A program made the position numbers and the translations under genes. A stretch of DNA of 64,000 bases from Epiperipatus broadwayi (taxonomy: Eukaryota > Onychophora > Udeonychophora > Euonychophora > Peripatidae): assembly GCA_028023455.1 (NCBI GenBank), contig JAQFVV010006354.1, positions 806,001-870,000 of the forward strand, in the 5' to 3' direction. Below are positions 13,528 to 26,499 of the stretch, in pieces. Within the stretch, counting starts at the first letter, position 1; the number at the start of each line of letters is the position of its first letter. The notes below the pieces were generated by a model. It had not been told where the DNA came from, did no database searches, and saw nothing but the letters and a program-made list of their open reading frames with translations.

Positions 13528-16500
13528 TTAAAACAGTATTAAATAACCTATGAAAATAAAAGGTAAGAAGTTAGTGGAATAAAAGATCATTGTCTTTGAT
13601 ATCTTCCTGTAAGATTTCCATACTAATTGCAACAGCTCCACATTGGATAAAGAGTTAATTATATTTTCAACAGATGTGAAGATAGAGTTCTGAATAAATC
13701 TTTTCATAGCATTTATTGATTTATAAATGGAAAATCTAAGAACATTATGAGGGAAAGAAGTGAAAGGAGAGGAAACACTTTTACCAGGAATGGATGACTT
13801 GTTAAAATTAAACTGAAGTTTATAGTATGCCATTTAATCTTCCAGAATAAAAATGTGATGGAATATACCTCTTAGAAAGAGTAAAATGACAAAATCATCC
13901 TAAATAATATGTTTGATTACTATATTTGCTAGGCAGCTTTCTCTCTATTTTGAACAACAGTATATTTTATAAGTAATAAAAATAAAGCACTCAAAGGTGA
14001 GACTTATGGAATAGAGTTATATGGATTTTAATTTTAGCAATATTTTGATATTAAGAATGATGAAAATTGTTATTTTCTTTTGAAGGTTGGCTAAAATATA
14101 AAAATTGGAAAGATATTATCTGATTGTAATAGCTCAATCTATCAATAGGGACAGAATCAAAAGTGTGATGAAATATCTAGTTGTACTACTATGGGATCAG
14201 CTTTTCTAGTAATCCAGACTTGGTAAATAACATTTTTAAACAGGATGACAGCATGGGAGGTGAAAGTACTGTATTTAGAAAATTGATAGTCTGAGATGGA
14301 AAGCCAAATAATAAGCTGCATCTTATCCTTAATGATGGATTCAATAATTTTGATAAGTAAAAGTTATGTAGAAATAGATCAAGAGTTATCAGAAGATGTG
14401 TAAAAGTATTTTGCTTATTAAATGGAACTTCAAGAAACTGAATACTACTTATCAATATGATAAATTTGCTTAGAAAAAAAGTAAAGCAAATTCATAATAC
14501 TTGGTACCGTGAAATAATTGACATGTAAGAAAAGATATTTAAAAATCACATAAGGACTAGGGTGAATACTATCGAATAAGGATTTCAGCTTTAAGCATAA
14601 TTTCAGACTTTATAATATCATGATTTTGTGACTTTCACAATGTAAATACTCAGAAGCTCAGGACAGTTGAAAGTTTGCAACTTAGATTTAAAGTGATAAG
14701 AAATAGATGGCAGCATGTTAAATATTCTGCAGAAATGTTTATTTACAATAATTGAAGAAGAGATGGGCTTTTTATTTTTATAAGAAAAATTCCAGTGAGT
14801 ATATTTCCAACCAGATATGACATTGAGCAAGATTTTTTTTCCTATAGAAAGGTATTCAGTCAAAATAAATTGAGTATGCTTTTTTGCTACATAAGGGACA
14901 TGATTGAAGGAACATTAGCAGGATCATAAAATGTAGCCTTTAATTTCAAATTAATAGCACTGAGTTTCTTAACTAAAGGTGTAGGTGATTTGTTTTTATT
15001 AGTGCAATGACTATTGATTGATTTGATATTGATAAAAAGAAAATCAAGCTACAGTAAGTTGTAGAGAAAGAATACTACCTTCAGAAATGTAGTCTCAAGC
15101 AATACTTTTAATATATCTATATAGTATAAAACATGTTGTGTATGAATATCAATATCAACTTAAATGGAAAATCAAAAATGATCTGAGAAAAATAGCTGGT
15201 TCCAAATATGGTTAATTATAAAGTGCAGTCCAGGTAAGTAAAATAAAAGGTCAATAAGATTTGAATATTTTAATGTATTGAAGGAGAAAACTTCACTGGA
15301 AAAAAATCTTCCACCAATCATCAGTTTACAGTTAATAAGATGAATGTAATTAGCTACAAAATCAGTATAAGTCATATAAAACTCATCAATAAAAAATAAG
15401 AGCAGAGATGGATGAAAGAATAAGATTAATCTGGCACATAATTTGATATGTGAGACTGGGTCTGCTATATAAATAAAAAAGCCTTCACCACTCATCAGTT
15501 TACATGTAGTAAAGTAAAGATATTTAACTACAAAATTAGTAGAAAGCATGTTAATGTCACCAAAAAGAAGAATAGGAAAAGAGTTGGATGAAGGAATATG
15601 ATTAATATGACATATAATTTTATGTTTAAGAGTGGGTCTGTTATATAAGTAAAAATAAACAATATTTATTGCAAAGGCGGAATGATAAAATGTAATGACA
15701 GTTATGTTTTGATCAATGTAAAAGCTGATAAAAAATCAAATGGTGCCTTAGGAAGAATTAAAATATTTAACTCTTCAGCCAGAGTGTTGGAAGTAAAGAG
15801 TGTAAAATCTCAAACCTTCCAAGATATCTATAAGAATGCATATAAAATTAAGTATCAGAGAATGAAGTAATATGAAAAAGAAATTGACATCCAATTGTCA
15901 AAAGAATTAATACCCCTCACATTGATACCCATAATATTTAAGCACATAAACTTAACTTTTTTAAAGAAATCCCTTAACATAAAAAGCAGATAAGATCTGA
16001 GGAAAGATGTGTATAAATAAAACATGATTTTTAGAATTAAACATATTAACTAATAGGCAAAAAAAGCAATACCCAATATGCATAAAGCAAAAACCAGAAT
16101 ATCACGACTTTACTGCATCTTGGTAGACACACTTACAATGAGAGGTAGTTCACAGTTCATGGTTAACTTGTTACCAGCAGTCAATCACCTGTAACCTATA
16201 TTATGGAAGGTGCTTATGAGTGTCAACTCTATCAAAGAAAATCTGGTTTGGTGATAAGGATGAAACTGTGGCTAATGCCTGACTAGTACAATAATAATCT
16301 TTATGCACACTTGGTTTCAGGTGAGATTCAACTCCAACCAATGATTTTCTGGTCTTAAGGGCTCCTATAGTAGAATATGCTTAGAACATAGTTTTTATAG
16401 CTTTAGAATCAGATTTAAACTTGGGGGTGATGTTAGCATGAAAATATTGTCTATTTTTTATTATCTTGTTATTATTCCCTTGGTTTACTTTTCTTAGACA

Positions 16501-17090
16501 TTTATACTAGATTTATCAGGGAATGAGCCATCATCCTCCAAGAAAGATGCCTGAATCATTCCAAACTCACTATCAGCATTAGTAGACATTGACACCTGTG
16601 TGAAAAGACTAGCAACAGTTTACATGATGGTAATATAACAGAAATGTTAGAGTTATCAAAAATAGAGACAAGTATTTGATGATTAATAGATTGGGATAAA
16701 GATATATTGATGACTTGGATATTTTCAACTTATGTTGTTGACAAAATTTGAAGGGCAATCTTTAACAATATGCATTCTTGCTTTGGAGAAGAAACATTGT
16801 GATGAAACACCTTTAAAGGTTATTATTAAAGGATAAGACTCAGTAGCATGAACTGTTGGAGTATTAATAGATAAAAATTCTTTCTTTAAAGTCATACTGA
16901 ATGTGGATGTGTTGTTAAACTGGGACACTAACTCTTTTCTCAAACAGGTATTTGAAGTTTGATGTAATTCCAAACTCATTAAGCAAGAACAGAGATCTGT
17001 ATTATTGAAGTCAATACAGAAATTGTTAATTTGACCAGCAAGTATCAGAGGCCTATCTACATCAATGCAATATACAACTTTAATATTCAA
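13528..17090 (-). mobile_element. Decayed Tx1/L1-like non-LTR retrotransposon
   Basis: Several minus-strand fragments lie in the order expected of one element. At 17090-16725, 121 residues end in PLIITFKGVSSQCFFSKARMHIVKDCPSN, a zinc-knuckle-like pattern (Cys-x2-Ser-x4-His-x4-Cys) in which the second Cys is Ser, as in degenerate LINE gag-type ORF1 proteins. At about 15960-15900 the frame gives NIMGINVRGINS, like the start of a Tx1-type endonuclease. At 15549-15172 the text LMIGGRFF ... IDLLFYLPG ... ISDHF-like end recalls the endonuclease second half. At 14863-14618 and 14455-14189 frames recall the C-terminal region (QLIIWLSIS..., NVIYQVWITRK in an alternative frame). There is too little room between 15172 and 14863 for a reverse transcriptase core. 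The 13833-13528 frame is unassigned. Confidence 0.45.
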
Positions 17091-17099
17091 ACAAATAAT

Positions 17100-19470
17100 G
17101 TTTTTTTAGAAAAAATTTTTTTTGAATAGAATTATGCATTTATGTGCAAATTTATCTGTTGAAAAGAGTCAAGTAAAATTTATAAATAATACTCCATAAT
17201 TTTTTTTTGCTTAACATTGCATAAAAATATTCTATTGAAAACTTAAAAAGGTATATTTTGGCATTTATAACAATAGCATTTAAATTTTTTTAAAATGATT
17301 TAAGCAAAGTATGGGGGGGGGGTTATGTTAAATTTGTCACTATAGTCCTAATATAATTGTTGATTAATAGTCATAAAATCTGAATAAGAATTATTTATGG
17401 ATACAACTTTAGTGAAATCATCATTTAGCAAATTAAAAACAACACAATTATCAACTTGTGTGCATTCAATTTTTATTTGAAACCCTGGATCAAAATTTTT
17501 AATGCATTTGCTTAACTATCTTTTCCATTTTCACTTTGAATTACAATATGATTTTTAATATTTGAAGAGTTATTTTTGCTATTTTCCAATTTATTAGAAA
17601 AGTGATTGTTATTAACAACTACTTTGTTTTCAAATTTAGATGAATCATTTGAACTATCACTGATAATGTTACAAACATTAAAGGCTGGAAAGTGATTCAT
17701 TTTACTATTATCACTTGCAAATATATTAGAAAGCAAACTTTTTTTTTACTAGAAACTGATATCTCCTTCTTAACAATAGTAATATTGATGGTTATCAAAA
17801 GAAAGTGATGGCATTGTAGATATTTCCTCCATCATTCAAGAGTGAAAGTAAGGAATTTTCCAAAATGGTAGACTTGTCAGAACAAATTTATAAATATGCA
17901 TAGAGGTATTGAATTAGCTAGCTCTCTTTAAAAATTATCAGAAATTGGAGCACCTCAAATTTAACCCAAACAGATCCAAGTAATGAGCTCAAAACCTCTT
18001 CAGTAACACCACCACCAACAACAAAAGCTTTAAACAAGAGAAAAACACACAAGCAACTTATACAAACAAGTCCTACCCAAGTGCTACCTGTGGCCTTGTA
18101 CATTGATATTTATGCAAACATGAGTGCATTTAAGATCCTGCATGCTCAGGGAAACTTACTGTTTCTGTAAAACAGATTAAGCCATAATACTTAAAATAGA
18201 CTTTATATCAATAAAAAAATAAATTAGTATTATGAAGCTTAATTTCATCTCAAAAATATAATTTGCTTTATTTCTGCTTACATATTTATTAGTTAAAAAT
18301 ACTCTACCTAATATACTTATTAGAATCTCATGGTTCTATTGTGATAATATGACTTATTTTTCAGTATTCTCACAGTATATGTAAAATATTATTTAATTTT
18401 TAATTATTTTTTTAGATTTTTATCAGTGCACTCAATCATCCATCAGCATAAAAACTATTCTCTCTTACTGTGACTGCATTTTTGCAAACAATCTTTCTTA
18501 AGACTTTTTAAATTAATACAGATCTCCTACTGTCTTTACTAATAAATTATTATTTGGCTTTCAATTATTGATTATTCTTGTTTTTCTGCTTTTCCAAATC
18601 AAATGCTTATACTCTTTTATATATTAAATCAACCTATGCTTTTCATATTTTTATTTCTTTCATTTTTTTCTAATCTCTTTTTCTCTTTCTCTTCTTTCTT
18701 CAATATTTTAATTTATTGTTAAATCCTCAGTACATATTTTTATCTTCAGAAGAATTTATATTTAAATCAGCTTCACTTTTGCATTTGATTTGCCATCTCA
18801 TTATTAACTCAAAGTTGTTTTGCTCTCATAACACACACACGCACACACACCCCCTATATATTAACTTTGCTGCAGTAATTAGTAAAGTGTTTTTAATATT
18901 TCTTACCTTTTATATAAAATGACTTGTCAATCAATTTATTATTTAAGCTAATTTTTTTTATCCAACATATCTTTTAAAAGCATAATCTAAATTTTGTATT
19001 ACATTTGAATTCTGATCCAAATGTGTAACAGTTTCAGAGTATGGACACGGTTATTAATACTATTTTTAAATGGAATTGTATTAAAAGAAAAATTAAATAA
19101 AATCCATTTTTATTATTCAGATTTTTACATGTTTAAATATTTTTTTTACAAGGTTATAAACCGGGTTTATTAAAAAGAATGCTGCTTTTTTTTACAAAAA
19201 TGAATCAATCCTTCTTTTATAACATTTTAAAACCGGTTACTTATTATCTTTTAATACTTTATATTATTGTTTCGTTGCCTCTAAATAGCATTTCTTTCTC
19301 TAATTACAATTATGCATAATTTGTTTTTAATTTCTTTATATATTATTTTTATCTTCTCGTTAGCATGCATAATATATGAAATGTTATACAAAATATATTG
19401 GAACTGTTTTAAATCTAATCATTATAAAATGACATTTATATGAGCATTATTTACATATTTTCTTTCTTTC
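17100..19470. other. AT-rich DNA, no gene recognised
   Basis: The minus-strand open frame 17736-17512 is Asn/Ser-rich (NNSSNIKNH) and could be the N-terminal part of the ORF1 next to it, but has no motif. A short (AC)n run occurs near 18831-18850. Nothing else was recognised. Confidence 0.4.
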
Positions 19471-19478
19471 TTTTTTTC

Positions 19479-19482
<4 letters not shown>

Positions 19483-19542
<60 letters not shown>

Positions 19543-19640
19543 TATGTGTCAAAGCATCGGCCGGGAAGCGAACCCGCAAACCCGGAACAACTGCTTGTAA
19601 GGCAGCTGGGCTGACCTCTTGGCCACCAACGCTTGACTTT
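19483..19640 (-). mobile_element. Minimal tRNA-derived SINE, copy 1, with (TAA)n tail
   Basis: On the minus strand the head starts with GTCAAGCGTTGGTGGCC at 19637 and ends with CGGCCGATGCT at 19552. It then continues as TTGACACATAAA into about 20 TAA units (plus-strand TTA, 19483-19543). An A-box-like TGGCCAAGAGG and a B-box-like GGGTTCGCTTCCC are present, and the arms can be drawn as a tRNA-like fold with a CTGC/GCAG anticodon-type stem and a longer variable region. There is no tRNA-unrelated body. The candidate flanking duplication (CTTTTTTTCTTT-like on both sides) is low complexity and therefore weak. Confidence 0.8.
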
Positions 19641-19644
19641 TTTT

Positions 19645-20840
19645 TTCTTTTGTTTTGTATCTAAAAAACACTATCTACACTATATTACAATTTTTAGCTA
19701 AAATAAAACCCTTCCTCAAAACATTAATTTTAATTTATAAAATTCTATATTTACTCTTTCTTTTTTAACCTCTAACAATAAATATTTATTTCACAATTTT
19801 AAAATTATTCATAGTAATAATAATCGGTGTGCCAGTTTCTGTAATCATTTTTAATTGTTAATACTTTAAATTCAAAGTCACAGTTAAATACATGCCATCA
19901 ATTATAGGATATGCTATCTTGCTTTTTCAGGCAGTCTCAACTATAGACATAAACACAGTTTTACAATCGAAATCTAATAGTCTTGTTTTTCTTAACTTTA
20001 ATTGTTCTACTGCTTAAAAACTTCATATTTTGAAATTTAACTATTTAAAAATGTAGTAAAGTGATTGATTTTAATAAAAGTTGTTTACAAGCAATATTAA
20101 AAACAAATCGAATTTTTAAAAAGCAATCGAACAAGTGCTTCAAGAAAAATTACCAATAATAAAAAGCAAATTGAAAATAAAAATAAAAATATGTTTAATA
20201 AAAGTTAAAAACAAATATTTAATAATATTGATTTAAATTAAATTAATTATATATTTTCGAAAAGAAATCACAAAAGTGTTTTTGCTTAATAATCATATAA
20301 CTTATTCTCTCTTTCAATAATCTACACGGTCTTTATCAAAGGTCTATAATCTGTATATATTTATAATAAGTTTTAACAAAACAATATCGACAATTAATAA
20401 ATTGTAATAAATTTTCAATAATATCAAAATTATTTATTTCATTCAATAATATAACATATGCATTTCATTTTCATCCTCTTTTAAACTGACATAATAATTA
20501 TAAAATCTTTTTTACCAAAAATGTTATTCATTATTACTATAGCAATTTTTTTTAAAAAAGGAAAAAAGTGAAGGAATATATACGTTATACTATCAAGTGG
20601 AGTTTGTAAATAATTGTGACATTTTTGAAAGTTTAATACCATTAATTAATTGTTGAGAATGCTTTGTTTCTTATAAAGACTTGTCTTGTATAGATAAAAT
20701 AATATTTTAATACATATTATGAAAGATCTTTGAAATATTAGGAAAGAAGCAATAAATATTATTGATTCAGTAATAAATATTCGGGCTGCATAAAGAATGA
20801 AGTTTGCTGTAAATTAAAAAACAAAAACAAAAAACATAGT
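19645..20840. other. AT-rich DNA, no gene recognised
   Basis: Nothing beyond A/T-rich runs was recognised on either strand. Confidence 0.5.
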
Positions 20841-20847
20841 TTTTTTT

Positions 20848-22832
20848 TTGAGGTCTTAATGAAACAAAGCAGGGCTAATTTTTAATTTTTACATTATATG
20901 TTTTACTACATCAGTGCTCTTAAGATAAATGAACATAGATGTGATGCTCAATAACACACACCAACCAACTTGAAGAATTTATAAACTTTGTACCTCTGAC
21001 GTTAATATTAAGTATCACCATGATTTTTCTTCTCTGTTGCCTAATAGGCTATACAATGAAATGGCAGTTGACTTTTTATGAAGGCAGAAAGAATTTATGT
21101 GTAAATGACTTTTTCAAAGTAGATATTTGCAATCATGACAGATTAAATTAAAGTATGTCTTTTATTCCTAATAGGCAGAGGTTCCAAGGAATTATTGATA
21201 ACTGATAACACTACTATACAATAATTATCGTTTCATTAAGATACACAAATGGAAATCACTTTTAAGTAAAAGAAGATTATATGAACTAGAAAAATAATTA
21301 TTTAATATTAAATGAGACATTGTTAAATATTATGAAATTAAAAAAAGGAAACAAACAATTGACCTTTATTCTCATACAACTAAAGTATTTTGTGTGGAGA
21401 CTGTGCTAATCCTTTCTCTTTTCTTTTGCTCTCCAGTGACTATTTGTAGTATTATTTTGCTAATATTTCATTTATTTGAAGAAAGAAACAAACTAAAATA
21501 TATATTGATTTATTTCTTTTAAAAAGCGGAAATTGTCAATATTATATCTAGAAATTAATACAAATAAACCGACAATGCGTTGATTGGTAGATTCACAGGC
21601 TTCTAGACTACTTTTAAGAGTGCTTGCAAACTCCTTATTAACTAATATAAAAATGTATATTTTTCTAGTTTATTTAAATATTCATGATTATTTTTATAAA
21701 ATGTTTGTATAGTGATTAATTAAAAAGAGATAAAATCGTGAGTATATTTAGATTTTATTTAAATGTGTTTTGTTTTTTAAAAATTCAAATTAAAAAATAT
21801 TGATTAAGAACTAAATATTATGCTTTCACAAACATTATAATAAAGATTTTGATATTTTATTAATCATAATGTCAAATTTTAGAATGGAATTTTATTAATA
21901 ATTCATATAGATTTTAAAAATAAAGTTCAATTAAACAAATATAGTAATTTATATTTAATGTCAGTGCAGTAATCATCCAAAAAGAAAAAAAAAAGTTATT
22001 ATTCTGATTATATATTTCAGTTTATTATTATTTAATTGCAAAGTTCAAATATTATTTTTATAAATAATTTTTGTTTGTAAAGTTATAATACAGAATAAAG
22101 CTTTAATATTTAAATAAAATGTTGAAGTACAATCCAAACAGCCTCTAAGGGAAAACAAAAAAATGTTAAAAGATAAACATGTATTTAACTAAAAAAACAT
22201 AAGTATTTAAACAGAAGTATAGTAAAAATCTTTATAAATAAAGTGGAAGAATAACACTGGAGATTTGTGATAAATCAGACAGAGTGGAAAGATTATGTAT
22301 TTAAATTAATGGAAGATACCAAATTCAAATATTTCAGATTTATGCTATAATAAATTTTCATTGTGATGAAAAAGGAGAAAATTTTTGTACAACCTACAAA
22401 ATGGTTTTGATCAGATTAAAATATTATTTTAAAATTGTCATGAAAGACTTTAATGTTAATCTTAGTAAACAAGTGAAATAAAAATTCTGTGCATAAATTT
22501 GATTATAGTGATAGTAATGAGAGAGAGATCACAGACTTAAACCAATAATATCACAGCATCATTGTATGGAGAGTTTAGCCTCTATGAGATCACAGACTTG
22601 TAAACTTTTTAAATAAAAGTATATTGTGACTTCTTTCTTTGAGAAAAATCCAAAAAGAGATGGGTATAAAAACTGTTAAATATTTGTAAATCTCCTATTT
22701 TCTTTGATACAACAGAATGGAAGGATATTTCGACTAACAAAAAATACATATATCAAAAGTCAAAAGTGTAATGTTCTTAATATATTCAACACAGTAAGAC
22801 ACAATCAACTGAGATTTAAGATATACACTAGT
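20848..22832 (+). mobile_element. 5' part of a decayed RTE-type LINE copy with internal insertion
   Basis: It aligns along its length with the 5' part of the full-length element at 32490. The start GAGGTCTTAATGAAAC corresponds to GAGGCCTTAAAGGAAC there. The segment around 21138 (ATGACAGATTAAATTAAAG) matches the start of the pol frame, 21255-21370 matches the first endonuclease codons, 22240-22330 matches the codons for VEIDGVSDRV, 22420-22480 matches HFKIVMGDFN, and 22720-22790 matches LTNRKYIFQDCNVLNK. All frames are heavily broken. Sequence between about 21372 and 22208 has no counterpart in the full-length element. The copy ends just before a foldback element; the RT half is missing. Confidence 0.85.
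21372..22208. other. Insertion of about 840 bp inside the RTE remnant
   Basis: The RTE alignment stops after ACAATTGACCTTT and resumes at about AAAAATCTTTATAAATAAAGTGG, where the full-length copy has only about 65 bp. The intervening AT-rich sequence matches nothing else that I recognise in the window. No clear terminal repeats or coding sequence were found. Confidence 0.6.
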
Positions 22833-22837
22833 GCAAA

Positions 22838-23190
22838 AAAAATTATTAAAATAACAGAGATAAAAATGTTTTTTTAAATATTAAAAGCTTTTATGACAGT
22901 GCACTAAAACAATAAAAAAATTGTTTCTTCAACCATAATTGGAGTTTTTAGATTTAATTTGAAATAAAAGCATGCAGGGGAAGGGTTCAGAAATTAATTA
23001 AGTCAATACCTATTTTTTATAACAAGAAAGTGACTTAATTAATTTTTGTACACCCCCATGCTTTTACTTCAAGTTAAGTCGAAAAACTCCATTTGTCATT
23101 GAATAAACAATTATTTTATTTTAAAAGTGCACAATCAATAAAAAAATTTAATACAAAATATTTTTTTAATCTCTATTATTTTTAAGTTTT
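22838..23190. mobile_element. Foldback (hairpin) element, about 165-bp arms
   Basis: The left arm (22838-23005) and right arm (23031-23190) are imperfect reverse complements along their whole length, with a 25-bp loop. Best-matched blocks are GGAGTTTTTAGATTTAATTT against AAGTTAAGTCGAAAAACTCC, AAATTAATTAAGTCA against TGACTTAATTAATTTTT, and the outer TTAAAATAACAGAGAT against TCTCTATTATTTTTAA. There is no coding capacity. It begins where the RTE remnant ends. The architecture is that of a non-autonomous foldback/MITE element; the superfamily is not determinable from the ends seen. Confidence 0.75.
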
Positions 23191-23255
23191 TGGTATTGAC
23201 ACAATAAATGAAATTGTAAAATTATAACTAATTTAAATTGAGGGGACACTTATAG

Positions 23256-23256
23256 T

Positions 23257-23309
<53 letters not shown>
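23256..23309. repeat. (TA)n microsatellite
   Basis: An uninterrupted TA dinucleotide run of about 50 bp. The apparent open frame through it (Ile-Tyr repeats) is an artefact of the dinucleotide. Confidence 0.95.
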
Positions 23310-23311
<2 letters not shown>

Positions 23312-25515
23312 TACATATTTCTGCTATATGTTAAAATGTATACTCTTTATGTATACTCTTTATGTATTAGTATGTGTTCATAATAATACATGTGTAAAAA
23401 TTATAAAAGAACTTCACTTAATACATATAATTTTACTTTAAATCAATATTAAGCATACAGTACATGTAAGTCATTAGATATTTCTGCAGTAAGTTAATAT
23501 ACATATTCTTCATGTTATATGAATTTCTATTTTATACTTTTAATTAAAACAGGCAATACTCACTATACATATGCCACACACAGCAAGCTAGAGTAATCAA
23601 TGGATGCCAGAAGGCTTGTGCACAAGCATAAGAGGTGGTGGTCATGTGATGTTTATACTTTTAATGTATATAGTACGTTTATTATGTGTACATTATATAC
23701 ATTATAAATCAATAACTAAGTTTTCTATTTGAATTAAGATTTATTTTTATTTGAAAACAGTTGTTTTTTAAAAAAATGCTAAAGAAAAAAATCGACCTTT
23801 TTTAATTTTTCATGATTGATTTAATGTATATGTATTTGGAAAAGATAATAAAAGAACAAATTTCCATCAGCAAAATTAACTTTATTTGTTAATAAAGATA
23901 TGATTAAGATCAGAGAAGTAACACGTCAACAAGAGCAGTGACAATATTTAAAGAAAAATGTAAAATGGATAAAATTAATTAAATTTTAAAGCAAAACTAA
24001 GTAAGGTTTTTGCATATTATGGTAAAAAAGCAGTAAATGACTGCAGTGATCATATTTTTGACTGTACAGAAATTACTGCATTATGTTATGTAGGCATAGA
24101 TTGATTCTAGCAATTGTATATTATTAACTAAATATATATCTTATACTGATTCTAATATAAATATTTTGTGTAATAATTTAAATAAATTTGTAAGAATATT
24201 TTTTATTTAAAACAAAGTCACTATTGAGTACTAATTTAAAATAATTATATTGATTAGAGCAAAAGAAGTTCTAACAAAAACAGACCCAAGGAGAGTGCCA
24301 TGGACACATGACATCAATATTCCATGTTGTGAGGGGAGCTATGAATGCAGTAGTATAACTAGAATTTTGATACTCTCTCACAAAATTTATTTGGAATCTT
24401 CTCAAAAGCAAAAAAAAAAAAAAATATTTTTTTTACCTAAATAAAATGGTTAGATAGGATTAGATGACAAAATTTAGGATAGGTGTGAAAAGTAGACATT
24501 CCAAATTTTTTTTATTAAATTAGTAGCAAAAATCCTTACCTATAATAATAAAAAAGTTTTGGAAACATTTTTGATAGAAATAATAGTTTTGGTACTTTGG
24601 TATTATTTCTGCTATGAAGTATTATTCTGGTGATGTTTTATTCTAAGTTTGCAATATGTTTAAAATAATGTCTCCAAGGAAAGTGTGGACAAACTTAATT
24701 GATAAAATTTGTCTGAAGATCTAGTGGAGGTATTATTTTAAACACATCACAAAAATAGAATAATATTTCACCACAAGTAATATGTCATAGTATGTGTAAT
24801 ATGAAAGTTAAAATCTAAAAATGGCATATACTCATTATAAAAAAAGGAAAAAGAGATTATAATACTAAATAAAACAGGTACTTGTGAGTTATACCGTTTC
24901 ATTGTGACACTTCATATTGCCAAAGCCATTCTCCCCCCTCCCTGCATAGTACAACAAGGCCACATTCCATGTGTAATACCAAACTTCAAATCTAAAAAAA
25001 AGTGATTTCTTATTTTGGAAAGATATATTCATTATAGAAAAAAGACAAAATATGGTAAAAAACCCTGAAACATTTTTTTTTATCTCTTCCTACTAATTAT
25101 TTTCTCTTCTAGAAGTGACACTTCACAAATATAGTTCCATTGAAACAAAGAAATATTAGAACACTTTCTTATAGCTTGTTCTTCACTTCTTCCATGTCAT
25201 ACTCTTATTACTAACATGACTCATTCAAGGTTAGTAACAATTAACAACCTCATAAAAATATACAAATGAATCTTTTTCCCAATATAAGAATTACTACATT
25301 TATTCTTTTTACACTCTGGTTTATAAGATACCATAAAGCTTTAATCCCAGATCTGACAACACTAAAACACTTTCTAAAAAAATAAATAACATTAAGACCA
25401 GAGATCAAATCCATGCACCAGTTAATATTTTTGCAGCTATATGGAACCTGATCTCATTGACAACAACCCAGTGGTTTGGCTGTTGAATATACTAATTAAT
25501 ATGCATTATATATAT
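23310..25515. other. AT-rich DNA, no gene recognised
   Basis: Scattered poly-A/T runs only. The 64-residue plus-strand frame at 24250 has no recognisable motif. Confidence 0.5.
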
Positions 25516-25520
25516 ATACA

Positions 25521-26450
25521 CCTGGGTCTCTTTTTACATGAACTTATTTAACACGATATTGAAGTTATGCGATTCGTGTTTTACTGGAAGTCGAACTCCG
25601 ATATTGCGCTAATACTTTAAATAATAAATTTCGTGCACTTACGTTACATTGAAAGTAATAGCACATTATTGAAATTCGACTTTCAACTTAGTAATTTCAA
25701 TATTTTCAGTGCTTTATAATAGTAAGATTTTATGCAATAATGAAATTAAAATCATGATTTTCACATTTTATATATACACACATTAAATTTTACAAGATTA
25801 TAATGTAAATTTGTTCAAACATTGTGCGTGTTAATTTTGCATTTTAAATCACATTCTGTTTTGCTTTTTAAAAAAGAATGTAATTTTATTTGTAAAAGGT
25901 GAGTAATAGCAGTGGGCGCAATTAAAATTGAAAATTAAAGACAAAAATAAGAATTTAATTTTTAGTTGTTAGATTAATTACTAATTACATTGTCACCAGA
26001 AAAACATTAATTAAAAACAACATGAGAGTGACGTTGGCGCTAGTTGTATTTCATCTTGTGAAGAATCTGATTTTTTTATCAGTTTGCAAACGAATCTGTT
26101 TACTGCAAATAGTGATAATAATTAAAATTTGTATGAAAATATAAATTACTGTAAATTATGCATAAAAATATATTGTTTTGAATAAAATTAAATATTATAG
26201 TTAAAAAAAGTTTGTCTTGTATCAATTTTTTTCAAATTTGAAATTTTTTATTAGTCATATTTTATTTTCTTATTTTTTTTTTTGCATGAATTTTAAAGTA
26301 ATTTTATGTTGGTGCTTTGCTTTTATGCAATTTTTGAAAAATCACAGTCTGTATCCCCCCTTTTTCAAGGTAAGTTATGTCTATTTTTGCACGATTTTAT
26401 TTGTGTGTGTTTTCTGAGGAACCTATCTATCGCGTAAAATGAGACCCAGA
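25521..26450. mobile_element. Candidate non-autonomous DNA transposon with 16-bp terminal inverted repeats
   Basis: The left end reads CTGGGTCTCTTTTTAC (25522-25537). The right end (26434-26449) is the reverse complement of CTGGGTCTCATTTTAC: 15 of 16 positions match. The sequence between (about 0.93 kb) contains short patches with CpG-containing words near both ends (for example TTGCGCTAATAC near 25600 and GACGTTGGCGC near 26030), unlike the flanks. No transposase was recognised; the 66-residue frame at 26217 is not convincing. The left flank is a (TA)n-rich run and the right flank is (TG)n(TA)n, so a target-site duplication cannot be defined. Confidence 0.6.

Positions 26451-26495
<45 letters not shown>
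26451..26495. repeat. (TG)n(TA)n microsatellite
   Basis: A short TG run is followed by about 35 bp of TA, ending in TATTGTACCC, the same boundary motif as in the palindrome at 28505-28556. Confidence 0.9.
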
Positions 26496-26496
<1 letters not shown>

Positions 26497-26499
26497 ACC

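Noticed and set aside
19552-19637. A functional tRNA gene at 19552-19637, 37759-37850 or 51805-51893
   Set aside because: Target-site duplications around two copies, simple-sequence tails, differing anticodon-like loops and imperfect acceptor pairing point to SINE copies and not to tRNA genes.
19440-19664. Open frame with a long tyrosine run (plus strand)
   Set aside because: It is created by the (TTA)n tail of the minus-strand SINE and runs into the antisense of its tRNA-like head.
23256-23441. Open frame of Ile-Tyr repeats; similar frames at 50366 and 53036
   Set aside because: TA dinucleotide arrays have no stop in the TAT/ATA phases; these are composition artefacts.
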